From: a virus
DNA length: 64,000 nt
Virus record (IMG/VR): IMGVR_UViG_3300047384_000085
Location: 1-64,000 of that record
Reading direction: 5' to 3' (one strand)
Part shown: positions 49,235-58,710 of the stretch, piece by piece
Layout of the letters: every line of letters starts with the position of its first letter
Numbering within the stretch: the first letter of the stretch is position 1
The notes under the pieces: model-generated
What the model was told of the DNA's origin: nothing
Database searches by the model: none
Seen by the model: only the letters and a program-made list of their open reading frames with translations
Translations under genes and position numbers: made by a program

Positions 49235-51897
49235 TGTCAAGTAGAAAACCGATAGTAGTACTACACGAATCTTTCAGAAAATTAGTTGAAAAGTTCAACG
49301 TCTTATCTAACAATGTGGGTGATCCAGTAGATCTGAACACTTACAATGATAGTGATCTTGTAACCGTTATCAACGAAATTGATGCTACGTTTGATGCACA
49401 TCGAGGGGAGATCCTATATCCTAACCCAGATGTGCCGTTCCGAACAGCTGCTCAATTACCTAACACACACTTAAAGATCAGTACTAATCAAAGTGGTGGT
49501 ACAGACATCGACATTGATGCGGGTCAAGATTTTCTTGTTGATGCGGTTCGTCATATCAATCTTACTAGTGTTAATTTTGACGGTGACTATTCGGGCAATT
49601 ATGTCTCTAAGGTTGACGGAACATCTCTAGATTCTGTTGGTGGGGCAATTACCGTAACAGGTAACTCTACCTACACTCTCACAACTGGTGGTAACTTTAC
49701 TCAGACCACTACTGGACATATTGATCTAAATGCATCTAACAATATTGTTCTAGATGCGTCTGGAGATATTACTCTTGATGCTGACGGTAACGACATTTAC
49801 TTTAAGAATGGTCAGGGTGGTGGAGATACCGTAACCCATAATCTTGCAGACAATGCTCATTATACCGTGACTACACCAAGTCATTACACTGTTGATGTGA
49901 ATGGCGACATAACCTTTGATGCTGAAGGTAACGACATTATCTTTAAGAATGGTGGTGGTAATGACCAAGTAACTCATAATCTTGGTGATAATGGTACATA
50001 TACAATAAGTACACCCGCCAACTTGAAACTTGATGCGGTAGGGGATATCGTCCTTGATGCAGATGGTAACGACCTAGTCTTCAGAAATGGCGATGGGGGT
50101 GATTCTTGTCGAATAAACCTTAATGACGATGCCACATTCGATATACATGTTCCTTCTGATTTCTTAGTAGATGCAGCCGGTGATATCACCCTAGATGCAG
50201 CTGGAAATAATATAACCTTAAAAGACGGTGGTACAACACGTCAAGAATATACTCTAGGTGCAACAACCACAATCGCAACAACTGGTAACCGAACCGAGAC
50301 TGTTACAGGTAATGTATCCGACAGTGCGGCTGGAACATACTCTATCGGTGCGACTGGAAACATGGACATCGATACACGAGGAACACTCGTAGTAAACACT
50401 GGTGGTAACAACGTACAATATACTACTGGACATATTGATCTCAATGCGACTCAGAATATCGTATTAGATGCGGACGGTGACATTTATCTGGATGCTGGTG
50501 ACAGTGACATATTCTTCCGTAGAGACGGTGTTTCCTTCGCAAAATGGCAGATGGGTATCCCTAACAATCCTAATGCGCTTCACTTAAAGTCTGAACAAGG
50601 TGACTTCATTGCGGCCGCAGTTGGAGATGTTATCCTAGACGCTGGTGATAGTGATATCTTATTCCAACGTAATGGTGTTGAGTTTGTAAAAACTCGAATG
50701 GGTGTTGCTGGCGCACCATCACGCACTCGAATTATATACGGTCAAGGTGGGGTTGAGTTTGAAGCGGCTGGCGACATCACACTAGATGCTGGTGGTGAAG
50801 ACATCAGACTAAAAGATGATGGCGTTGAGTTTGGTAAACTCCGTCATATGGGTTCTAACCAATTAGGTATCTACTCAAATCAAACACTTGCATTATCATT
50901 CGAAGATTCAGATGCAGTATTCAATAACGATGTAAACATTGAGAACGATCTTGATGTTGACAGACATTTGAACGTAGATGGTGATACCACATTAAATGGT
51001 CATGTTGATCTGGGTAATGCGGCTGCAGATGACATTTCTATAAACGGTAAAGTTGATACTAATATTTTACCAAAAACAAATAATGCAAACAACCTTGGAT
51101 CGTCCACTCTTCAATGGAGACACGCATGGTTTGACGGAACAGTATTTGCGGACAACCTAGATGGTGATAGTGGTACTATCGCAAACTTCAACATCAACAC
51201 CAACACGATAAGTAACAGCACTGCGGGATTAAAAGTTGACGTAGCGGGGGATATCATTTTTGATGCTGGTGGTGACGACATTAAATTTAAGATGGGTGAT
51301 TCTGATCGTATTGAATGGGATTTGGGTAATAATCAATCGTCAGTAACGAATAAAGTCCACAAAAAGAATCTTGTTTTTGATGTTGCTAAGAATATTTATC
51401 TTGATGCTACCGAAGGTAATGTACACTTCCGAGACTCTGATAATGATACAAGAGTCCAGTTCGATTACAATCATGCACGATCCGCTGGAACCGAGATGAA
51501 AGTCTTTGGTGGTAGTCTGACAATGGATGTTGCTGGTGACATTGTACTTGATGCAGACGGTGGTGATGTACTACTTAAAGACGGTGGAACTCAGTTCGGT
51601 AGATTCCAGAATACTTCGGGTAATCTGATAGTAAGATCAGGTGATACCACTGCAATGACATTCAGTGGTGCGAATGTCACAATGGCGGGTCAGATCACTC
51701 TACCTAGTTCAGACCTAGATACTACTGAGAAAACAGTTCACGGTGCGATTAACGAAGTAGACAGTGATCTGGGTGAGAGAACAAGTTTATCAAGTTTCTA
51801 TGATGGTCACAATCAAGACATTGTTACCGCACTAAATAGAGTTGCGGCAAGGGTAGTAGATATCTATGACGTTGACGGCACACTACTAAATAGTTAA
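49234..51897 (+). CDS. Repeat-built tail fibre
   Basis: The 887-residue protein has a helical head (RKLVEKFNVLSNNV), then many copies of a motif approximating A-G-D-I-x-L-D-A-x-G-x-D-I-x-F-K-x-G, for instance DASGDITLDADGNDIYFKNG, DAVGDIVLDADGNDLVFRNG, and DVAGDIVLDADGGDVLLKDG. They alternate with spacers of varied length. This is typical of a trimeric beta-helical shaft. Near the end it has NEVDSDLGERTSLSS, a common fibre segment. It probably projects from the baseplate. Homologous repeats at the DNA level could recombine. Confidence 0.75.
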   Translation: MSSRKPIVVLHESFRKLVEKFNVLSNNVGDPVDLNTYNDSDLVTVINEIDATFDAHRGEILYPNPDVPFRTAAQLPNTHLKISTNQSGGTDIDIDAGQDFLVDAVRHINLTSVNFDGDYSGNYVSKVDGTSLDSVGGAITVTGNSTYTLTTGGNFTQTTTGHIDLNASNNIVLDASGDITLDADGNDIYFKNGQGGGDTVTHNLADNAHYTVTTPSHYTVDVNGDITFDAEGNDIIFKNGGGNDQVTHNLGDNGTYTISTPANLKLDAVGDIVLDADGNDLVFRNGDGGDSCRINLNDDATFDIHVPSDFLVDAAGDITLDAAGNNITLKDGGTTRQEYTLGATTTIATTGNRTETVTGNVSDSAAGTYSIGATGNMDIDTRGTLVVNTGGNNVQYTTGHIDLNATQNIVLDADGDIYLDAGDSDIFFRRDGVSFAKWQMGIPNNPNALHLKSEQGDFIAAAVGDVILDAGDSDILFQRNGVEFVKTRMGVAGAPSRTRIIYGQGGVEFEAAGDITLDAGGEDIRLKDDGVEFGKLRHMGSNQLGIYSNQTLALSFEDSDAVFNNDVNIENDLDVDRHLNVDGDTTLNGHVDLGNAAADDISINGKVDTNILPKTNNANNLGSSTLQWRHAWFDGTVFADNLDGDSGTIANFNINTNTISNSTAGLKVDVAGDIIFDAGGDDIKFKMGDSDRIEWDLGNNQSSVTNKVHKKNLVFDVAKNIYLDATEGNVHFRDSDNDTRVQFDYNHARSAGTEMKVFGGSLTMDVAGDIVLDADGGDVLLKDGGTQFGRFQNTSGNLIVRSGDTTAMTFSGANVTMAGQITLPSSDLDTTEKTVHGAINEVDSDLGERTSLSSFYDGHNQDIVTALNRVAARVVDIYDVDGTLLNS

Positions 51898-51924
51898 TAT
51901 AAACCAATTCAAGGTTGCGACTGA

Positions 51925-54882
51925 ATGTCAACAGATTTAATTTTAAAGATTAAAAATGCAAATGGAGATTTGCAACGAGTTTCTTCGGATGAAGAAAAGT
52001 ATCTTGCATCTGTTGCTGGTGTTAGGTTATTGAACTATGAATTTGATGTGGAAACTGTTGGTAATTTAGTTAGAGGTCAGAATAATCTAGGTTACGATTT
52101 TCCGTCAGGTTCATATGCAGACTCAAAATACAATGAAGTTGTGGGTACTCATCCAGAGTCTCACATAACAGCTACTACCACTACAACTAACTTAGACACT
52201 CTTGCTAGTTCTGCTGTTCTGAATTCAACTAATAAACCGTATCTTAGAAACTGGATAACTACCACTGCGGATGTAAATCGACCTTTAGTTTACAAAACAA
52301 TAAATGGTAAACCTAGTCTTCAGGAGATAAAGGATTCGGACTTAAATACTCTTGCAGATAGACTAAATGGTCTTATTGCACAACATGAACTTACTGGAGT
52401 TTATCGACTAGATTCAGCAGGTTTTGATCCTAGTGAAACCAATTGGCGAAGACATGTCGTTGGAAAATTTGGTAGTTTGGACGATAGAAAAATTTTCGCC
52501 ACCGACAACAGGACAGATGGTACTAGTAAAAACTATCATATCTGGCAAAAAACAGGCAGTTTCGATATTGGTCAAACCGACTCGTGTGCAATTGTAGCTT
52601 TAGATAGAGTACTCAGTGGTAACGATGCCGGTGATTTAACTAACACTCCTCCTACTATTAAAACTCTCCCACTGAATCAGTTGGGTCACGTTCTCGGACA
52701 AAGATGTAAGTATCGCCGTGGAATTGAAGGTAATATCGGTACATATCAATTAAGAAGTGATCTTCAAGGCGCACCTGATGCGACAGGAACTTGGAAATCG
52801 GTAGGTAGTGCTTTAGATACTAGAAACACTAAGGAAGATCAATATCATATACACATTAGAGAGTCGGTATTTTCTAGCACATATGTAGGAACTTATACTG
52901 GTGAATATACTGGCGGATACAACAGAATGTATGCTGGTGATTACATTGGTGACTTCATATTAAGTTTTACAGGCGACTTTATAAAAACTTATGTTGGGAA
53001 CTACACTGCTGAGTACGTAGGTAACTACAATAGGGATGTTTCGACAAACTTCGGTGGTAATTATGTTGGTGACTATATTGATAACTATACTGGTAACTAT
53101 ACTGGTCAGTACGCTGGTGATTATTCGGGCAACTTCGTAAGAACCTTTACTGGAGATTATGTTAATGATATACCAAAGAATTTTACCGCTCACCGTTTAA
53201 CAGATTACACCAAAGAGTATACAGGTGCAACTTTCACCGCTAATTATACTGGTGACTATACTGGTAACTATGTTGGTAACTATGCATCCACCTCTGTTAA
53301 GACATATAGCGGAATAGACTATACTGGTAACTACGCATCGATATCATCAACAAAAGATTCTGTTTTTGAGTTTGCGAGTACAAGTGTTGCCAATTATACT
53401 AGCGTAACTAGTACACGAGCTCGTGTCGAACAATACATCGGTAATTATGAAAAGATTAGAACTGGTAACTTTACTGGTAATTATTCACGAAACTTTACTG
53501 GAACTTATACAGGAAACTATATTATAACCTATACTGGTAACTATACTGGTAACTATCACGGTAACTATACTGGTAACTACACATCAACATCGACATTGAC
53601 AGTTGCACAAACATTTACTGACAATCTGGTATTTACAGGTCTAACGACATTCAGTACACGAGTAAGTACAAGAAAAGCATATCCAACCACTAGTCAGAAT
53701 TGGACAAGAACACGAAGTGGTACACCCTTTAGTTATACTGGTAACTACCAAAGAATTTATGTAAGATATTATCCATCGGCTTGGTCAACTGCGCCGATTG
53801 GTGGTGCTACAGGTGTATCAGCACCGCAGTATTATGGTTCCAGAACTAGGAAAAGATATGGCACTGCTGTTGAAAAAACTAGAGATGGTACTCCAACTTA
53901 TGTAGGTAACTATCACGGTCGTGGCGTAAAACAATGGCTTGAATATGCGAACACATATATTGGTGGCGAGTATACGAAAGAAATTGACTATGTCGGTAAT
54001 TTCGATACTGACTATATTGGTAACTTTGCATCGGTTTCGGTTAATTATAAAACTCAGGGTGAGACGGTCGAAGGCTTGTTAGGTGGTTACTCAAACCCAG
54101 ACTCCTATGGATACAACAAATTGCGTAAGCGAAGTATTAGTGTTGACATCAACAAAGATTTCACAGGAAATTACACTTCCGTTACAAGAACTAATGACTT
54201 TACTGGTAACTTTAACAGTATCGTACAAAAACTTAGAGAGGCTACTTTCACAGGTGACTTCGTACAACCATTTACTGGTAACTATGTTGGTGACTACGCA
54301 TCGACTAGAACTATAAACTATACTGGTGACTTTGTTGGTGTATACGCTAGGCCGTTTGTTGGTAACTATACTGGTAACTACAACTCTACTGCGTTAGAAA
54401 CATACATAGGAACTTCAACAAGAGACACCGACTCTATTAAAAATTATACTGGTAATTTTGCTCGTACGTTTGTCGGTAACTTCCAGAGTACTCGAATAAC
54501 TGATTATATTAGTTCTGCTATATACGTTTCGACAAGAGAAAGATCGGTCAATTATGCTTCTACCAGTACATCTAATATATTAAAAGATTTCGTGGGTGAT
54601 TATACAGGTAACTTCATTAGTCAACATCTGTACACAAGTACCAGAAACTATTTACTTCATCGTTCGGTCAACTATATCAATGAAGAAGCTTCAGGTATAA
54701 ATTACACTAGTACAAGTACAAGAGAAAGATACGAAGAGTTTATCGGAACCTATACTGGTGACTATCAAAGAGGTTATACGCAACATCGAAATGTAGACTA
54801 TACTGGTGATTATCTGGGATCTACCATTAGACCAACTTTATCTACACATAGAACATATACTTTATATGTAAGATACAATTAA
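51925..54882 (+). CDS. Tail fibre with Y-T-G-N repeat shaft
   Basis: The 985-residue protein starts with a non-repetitive domain of about 315 residues (MSTDLILKIKNANGDLQRVS). From there to near its end it is dominated by short repeats of the form Y-x-G-N/D-Y/F, for example TGNYTGNYHGNYTGNYT, interspersed with ASTSxxNY and TRxR segments. Tyr, Thr, Gly, Asn and Ser make up most of it. It is followed by a palindromic leader and the next fibre. No receptor-binding tip or chaperone domain is obvious. An extended, tyrosine-rich fibre is the likely structure, but this is inference. Confidence 0.7.
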   Translation: MSTDLILKIKNANGDLQRVSSDEEKYLASVAGVRLLNYEFDVETVGNLVRGQNNLGYDFPSGSYADSKYNEVVGTHPESHITATTTTTNLDTLASSAVLNSTNKPYLRNWITTTADVNRPLVYKTINGKPSLQEIKDSDLNTLADRLNGLIAQHELTGVYRLDSAGFDPSETNWRRHVVGKFGSLDDRKIFATDNRTDGTSKNYHIWQKTGSFDIGQTDSCAIVALDRVLSGNDAGDLTNTPPTIKTLPLNQLGHVLGQRCKYRRGIEGNIGTYQLRSDLQGAPDATGTWKSVGSALDTRNTKEDQYHIHIRESVFSSTYVGTYTGEYTGGYNRMYAGDYIGDFILSFTGDFIKTYVGNYTAEYVGNYNRDVSTNFGGNYVGDYIDNYTGNYTGQYAGDYSGNFVRTFTGDYVNDIPKNFTAHRLTDYTKEYTGATFTANYTGDYTGNYVGNYASTSVKTYSGIDYTGNYASISSTKDSVFEFASTSVANYTSVTSTRARVEQYIGNYEKIRTGNFTGNYSRNFTGTYTGNYIITYTGNYTGNYHGNYTGNYTSTSTLTVAQTFTDNLVFTGLTTFSTRVSTRKAYPTTSQNWTRTRSGTPFSYTGNYQRIYVRYYPSAWSTAPIGGATGVSAPQYYGSRTRKRYGTAVEKTRDGTPTYVGNYHGRGVKQWLEYANTYIGGEYTKEIDYVGNFDTDYIGNFASVSVNYKTQGETVEGLLGGYSNPDSYGYNKLRKRSISVDINKDFTGNYTSVTRTNDFTGNFNSIVQKLREATFTGDFVQPFTGNYVGDYASTRTINYTGDFVGVYARPFVGNYTGNYNSTALETYIGTSTRDTDSIKNYTGNFARTFVGNFQSTRITDYISSAIYVSTRERSVNYASTSTSNILKDFVGDYTGNFISQHLYTSTRNYLLHRSVNYINEEASGINYTSTSTRERYEEFIGTYTGDYQRGYTQHRNVDYTGDYLGSTIRPTLSTHRTYTLYVRYN
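52880..54815 (+). repeat. Degenerate 12-base coding repeat (Y-T-G-N)
   Basis: The unit TATACTGGTAAC and variants recur throughout. A nearly perfect run lies at about 53529-53580 and others near 53087-53115 and 53245-53285. Repeats of this type permit slippage or recombination that changes fibre length in steps of four codons. Confidence 0.8.
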
Positions 54883-54892
54883 TTCTATTCAT

Positions 54893-54900
54893 TATAAATA
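54893..54900 (+). promoter_or_regulatory. T4-type late promoter
   Basis: TATAAATA eleven bases after the stop codon of the Y-T-G-N fibre and about 100 bases before the next start. Confidence 0.8.
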
Positions 54901-54917
54901 GATAACAAAGTAAAAGT

Positions 54918-54958
54918 TTTTATCTAACAACAACCTTGTATATACAAGGTAGATAAAA
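54918..54958 (+). other. Perfect palindrome within a larger hairpin
   Basis: ACCTTGTATATACAAGGT (54933-54950) is an 18-base perfect palindrome. It is flanked by TTTTATCT and AGATAAAA, which pair with each other across it, leaving a 7-base bulge on one side. It lies in the leader between two candidate late promoters. There is no T run directly after it, so it is not an ordinary terminator; mRNA processing, protection or protein binding are possible. Confidence 0.7.
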
Positions 54959-54970
54959 TTTAAATAAACT

Positions 54971-54977
54971 CTAAATA
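54971..54977 (+). promoter_or_regulatory. Possible variant late promoter (CTAAATA)
   Basis: CTAAATA with a leader of about 20 bases to ATG 55002, containing GGGG as a weak ribosome site. Same variant as at 2005. Confidence 0.35.
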
Positions 54978-55001
54978 GAGATTGAACCGACAGGGGTACA
55001 T

Positions 55002-56471
55002 ATGTCATCCACCATTAAAATCAAACGGAGCAATACGTCTGGTAATGCTCCTGACACCAATAACATTGTAGAAGGCGAACTCGCCCTCAATACCGCAGAT
55101 GGTATCCTATACTCTCGTGGCGGTAATGATATATTTGAAGTAGGCGCAAACTTAACTACTCCATTTACTGTCAACCCATCTACCGCAGCAGACACTATTA
55201 CTCTTGGATCGACTACTCAAGAAGGCACTATCACTCTTGGTAGAAGTACCTCAACCAACTTAATTAACATTGGTAATGCTCAGACAGCAAGTGGTGCAAC
55301 ACAAACGATTAATATCGGTGGTAACAGCGCCAGTGGCGGTGACACTGTATTGAATTTAGCCGCAAATTCAAATACTGCCGCAGATACAGCAGTGACTATT
55401 GGTTGCTCTAATGGAACTGGTACTCACAGTGTTGCGATTCGTGGTGCTAGTACATTTACGAATGGTGCGGTTGCCTTTGATGGTAACAACTTTTCTGTAA
55501 ATCCAGCAGGAACCACTAACACCATCACTATGGGTAAAACAACTGGCACAGGTTTAATTACAATCGGTCGAAGTACCGCTAATCAAGATATATCTATTGG
55601 TTCAGCTACAGGTGGTTCAGGTGCATCCCAAACCACCTCGATTGGGTGCAACATGGGTTCAGGCGGGACAAAGACCGTCAATATCGGTTCTTTAGGTAGT
55701 AGTGCTGGCGCCAGATATATAAATATCGGTACAAACGCAAGCACTAATGGTTTAAGCGCTACGACTACGATTGGTAGTTTACATACAGCTGCAGTGAGCA
55801 ATAATTATCTCTATGGTATTACGAGGATTAAAAAGACCAATGGACAACCTTTAATTGTAGAGAGTACGTCATCTACTACTAATACTACTTTACAAGGTAT
55901 TCAATTATACAATACTACTAGTGCTTCAGCCTTTAAAATCGGCAATTACTTGTCGTTGGCTCAAGTTCAAAGTTATTATGGTTCTGGTTCTGGCGCATCG
56001 ATACAATTTTTATATGGTCAGAGCGGAGAAAAACATCGGTTAGATGCAAGTGGTAAATTTGGGATAGGTGTCTCGTCCCCACTTGAAGCACTTCACGTTA
56101 ATGGTAATATCATTGCTACAGGTAATGTGACTGCATATTACTCTGACGAAAGACTGAAAGACTTTAAGGGAGCAATTCCAGATGCTCTAGATAAAGTTAA
56201 TAAACTCACAGGATATTACTATAAACCAAACGCATTAGCGCATTCTTTGGGTGTGGATAATACCGAACTAGAGGTCGGTGTATCTGCTCAAGAGGTTGAG
56301 GAAGTATTACCTGAGATTGTAACTAAATCTGCGGTAGGTCAAGACGAGTTCGGAGAAGATTATAAAAGTGTTTCTTATGACAAACTAACACCCCTGTTGA
56401 TAGAAGCAGTAAAGGAGTTGACCCAAAAGGTTGCGTATCTAGAATCTAAAATTAGTGAGAAAGGCGAATAA
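55002..56471 (+). CDS. Tail fibre with C-terminal S74 self-cleaving chaperone
   Basis: The 489-residue protein begins with an attachment module (STIKIKRSNTSGNAPDTNNI), followed by a Thr/Gly/Ile-rich shaft of repeats such as TITLGRSTSTNLINIGNAQT. The last ~100 residues are an intramolecular chaperone of the peptidase S74 family: YYSDERLKDFKGAIP with the catalytic Ser-Asp, VSAQEVEEVLPEIV, and YDKLTPLLIEAVKELTQKV. These domains trimerise the fibre and then cut themselves off. The N-terminal module is shared with the protein at 60955. Confidence 0.9.
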   Translation: MSSTIKIKRSNTSGNAPDTNNIVEGELALNTADGILYSRGGNDIFEVGANLTTPFTVNPSTAADTITLGSTTQEGTITLGRSTSTNLINIGNAQTASGATQTINIGGNSASGGDTVLNLAANSNTAADTAVTIGCSNGTGTHSVAIRGASTFTNGAVAFDGNNFSVNPAGTTNTITMGKTTGTGLITIGRSTANQDISIGSATGGSGASQTTSIGCNMGSGGTKTVNIGSLGSSAGARYINIGTNASTNGLSATTTIGSLHTAAVSNNYLYGITRIKKTNGQPLIVESTSSTTNTTLQGIQLYNTTSASAFKIGNYLSLAQVQSYYGSGSGASIQFLYGQSGEKHRLDASGKFGIGVSSPLEALHVNGNIIATGNVTAYYSDERLKDFKGAIPDALDKVNKLTGYYYKPNALAHSLGVDNTELEVGVSAQEVEEVLPEIVTKSAVGQDEFGEDYKSVSYDKLTPLLIEAVKELTQKVAYLESKISEKGE

Positions 56472-56473
56472 TT

Positions 56474-56914
56474 ATGGCAGTAGTTTGGAATATAGTAAAG
56501 GTTGAATCGAATATCTCTGATGGTGCTATCAAAATGGTACATTGGGAAGCTTCAGATTATGAGACGGAACAAGTTGGCGACAAACAGGTAATTCACCGTG
56601 GTAGACGTTATGGCAGTGTTCATATTGATGCAGATCCTTCTTCGGAAAACTACATTGCATGGGCGGATGTCACTAAAGATATTGTAATCGGTTGGGTTAA
56701 ATCTTCGCTCGGAGAGGAAGAAGTTTCAAATACCGAATCGCAAATTGCAGGAGATATTGCTTTATCTAAAACACCTGTCGAACATAACATTAATCCTTGG
56801 GATGTAGTCCCTGAAGTAGACACCAGTGAAGAAGTCGTCAACGATGAGACGCCCGATGAGGAAGAAAATAATGTCGATTCTGATTCGACAGCACACATCA
56901 ATGAAGGTGAATAG
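56474..56914 (+). CDS. Conserved tail-region protein, unknown function
   Basis: The 146-residue protein contains WNIVKVESNISDGAIKMVHW, VHIDADPSSENYIAWADVTK and a segment reading SQIAGDIALSKTPVEHNINPW, which I recall as a conserved small protein of marine phages located near fibre genes. The C-terminal 35 residues are very acidic and probably disordered. It may be a fibre-assembly or attachment protein. It starts two bases after the S74 fibre gene. Confidence 0.6.
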   Translation: MAVVWNIVKVESNISDGAIKMVHWEASDYETEQVGDKQVIHRGRRYGSVHIDADPSSENYIAWADVTKDIVIGWVKSSLGEEEVSNTESQIAGDIALSKTPVEHNINPWDVVPEVDTSEEVVNDETPDEEENNVDSDSTAHINEGE

Positions 56915-56916
56915 TA

Positions 56917-58179
56917 ATGTCAGCATCTATAATGACGGTTAGAGGTCGTTTACAGGAAGCCGACGAATTTATCTTAGAAAGTGACATAAGATACCAAAAC
57001 GATACGAGTGGGTCTACTGGAACTGGTGTTGGTTTGGTAGTGTATAGTGGTCAAACAATTACTGCTTATGTTAAGACTGTTGGCGTGCCAGGAACTTCCA
57101 CATATCCTCTTATAAACTGTACGGTAGATTCTTTAACTACCTCAACACAGAAATCTACTGGTCATCACTTTAGCATCTTAAAACTTAGTTTCGGTTCGTC
57201 TAGTACTGGTACTTTTCAGTGTTACCTTAGTACATCAGCTAATAAAATTCTTCAGATTAGTGGTTCATACTCCACAGGAACTTCGACCGATGCTGTTCAA
57301 CCAATGACACTCGGAAATGAGTCTGGGTCAAAATTTTACAACAACGTTGGGAATCGTCTTGATGATACTAATGGTGAAACGATAAGACTGAATGACACGG
57401 ACGTGAGAGCAATAGCAGAAGAGACCACAAATTTGTCCACCATCGATTTTGACGACTTTTATGGTAAAGAACGTAACTTGGGCGGAATACCTGTAACCTA
57501 CACTGGCACAAATTCATATACCGACACTGCTATTCCCAGTCATTCTGACCTTGGTGGTACTGGTTCCTCTTCAAGCACAATCACCAATAACCCTTTACTA
57601 TTTGTAAGAAGGGTAAAGTTGACGTATAGTGGTGCATCCGCATCAAAGTATTTGCACATTTCGGCTCAGAGAGCTAATCCTGCGATAGGTTCATATTTTC
57701 ATGGAGATGCTCAAATTTTCGGATATTCTATTAATGGTACGTTTCATGATATTGACACGTTTGGGTCAACTACCAGTACTAATAGTAGTTGGAGAACTAA
57801 GAGTGGCGTCAATCCCACAACTACTGATGCTGATGAATGGCATAATAGTACTGGTGCTGAGATCAATGTTTATCATAACAGAAGTGGTACTGACGGAAGG
57901 TTTACTATATTTCATAGTAATGCTTACAACGTTGGCAGAACTGCCAGTGGTGGCACTGGAAGAATACCTAATCCATTCCTCACTTCTCTAACTGGAGATA
58001 ATATAGGGTACGGATACTTTGAAACCAGTGGTGGGTCGATCGCCTCAATGAGTAGTGTTTACTATCATGCTCGATCACCGCTATTTTATTTAAACGATGG
58101 GGAGACCGTAGAAGTTTGGTATGGAGTGGACTGTGCTTCTTTAGATTTTATTAAGTTTGATATTATCGGTGTTAGTTAG
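56917..58179 (+). CDS. Tail adhesin-like protein
   Basis: The 420-residue protein is rich in Ser, Thr, Gly and Asn with a beta-strand pattern. A middle segment IRLNDTDVRAIAEETTNLST followed by IDFDDFYGKE is a hinge commonly seen in phage tail proteins of marine origin. The final ~230 residues look like a globular beta domain (KYLHISAQRANPAIGSYFHG, GETVEVWYGVDCASLDFIKF). It could be a receptor-binding tip protein. No catalytic motif is seen. Confidence 0.55.
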   Translation: MSASIMTVRGRLQEADEFILESDIRYQNDTSGSTGTGVGLVVYSGQTITAYVKTVGVPGTSTYPLINCTVDSLTTSTQKSTGHHFSILKLSFGSSSTGTFQCYLSTSANKILQISGSYSTGTSTDAVQPMTLGNESGSKFYNNVGNRLDDTNGETIRLNDTDVRAIAEETTNLSTIDFDDFYGKERNLGGIPVTYTGTNSYTDTAIPSHSDLGGTGSSSSTITNNPLLFVRRVKLTYSGASASKYLHISAQRANPAIGSYFHGDAQIFGYSINGTFHDIDTFGSTTSTNSSWRTKSGVNPTTTDADEWHNSTGAEINVYHNRSGTDGRFTIFHSNAYNVGRTASGGTGRIPNPFLTSLTGDNIGYGYFETSGGSIASMSSVYYHARSPLFYLNDGETVEVWYGVDCASLDFIKFDIIGVS

Positions 58180-58227
58180 GTACAATATATATAATAAACA
58201 TCATCATTAAACAATTAGGAGATTGAG

Positions 58228-58710
58228 ATGAGTAGTAGAAAATGGTTAGATAATGCTTTTTGGGAAGCACCAGAAACCAAAGATGACGTGACTTGCATTC
58301 TGCAAATCATTGACGACAATGACAGAAAAGTCGAACAAGTAATGAGACTTAAAAAGTTCACTAAATCTGGAAATGAAAATACAGATTTCGCAGAACTTAT
58401 TGAAGTTCTTGGTGAAGACCTAATCACCAAAAATACTGAACAACGTCTAAAACGCAAAGCTGCTGAGAAAGAAGAGAAACGAGTTCGTGATATCGAACAC
58501 GAGAAAGCACGTGCCTTAGAAAAACTTTTCGGATATAAAATGGAAGCATTCGAAGTTGAAGAAATTAAGAAATGTAAAAACCGAAAACTAAAGGCAAAAC
58601 TTAGACGAGCAAAAAGTAAAATTGAAGTCAATCTATATTCGATGATGATTCTTCAAGAACATATTGCTAATGAGGAGAAAGAGAATGCCGAAGAAGAAAC
58701 AGAAAAGTAA
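58228..58710 (+). CDS. Charged helical protein, possible tail-fibre chaperone
   Basis: The 160-residue protein is mainly charged helix (KRKAAEKEEKRVRDIEHEKA) with a Cys in the EEIKKCKNRKLKAKLRRAKS stretch, and is likely coiled-coil. AGGAGATTGAG precedes the ATG. Position after the adhesin genes suggests an assembly factor, as with small fibre chaperones in other T4-like phages, but nothing proves it. It overlaps the next transferase gene by 26 bases. Confidence 0.55.
   Translation: MSSRKWLDNAFWEAPETKDDVTCILQIIDDNDRKVEQVMRLKKFTKSGNENTDFAELIEVLGEDLITKNTEQRLKRKAAEKEEKRVRDIEHEKARALEKLFGYKMEAFEVEEIKKCKNRKLKAKLRRAKSKIEVNLYSMMILQEHIANEEKENAEEETEK

Noticed and set aside
52880-54815. Regular short DNA repeats that might suggest a CRISPR array.
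   Set aside because: The repeat is 12 bases, in frame and coding Y-T-G-N within one long protein; there are no unique spacers of constant length.
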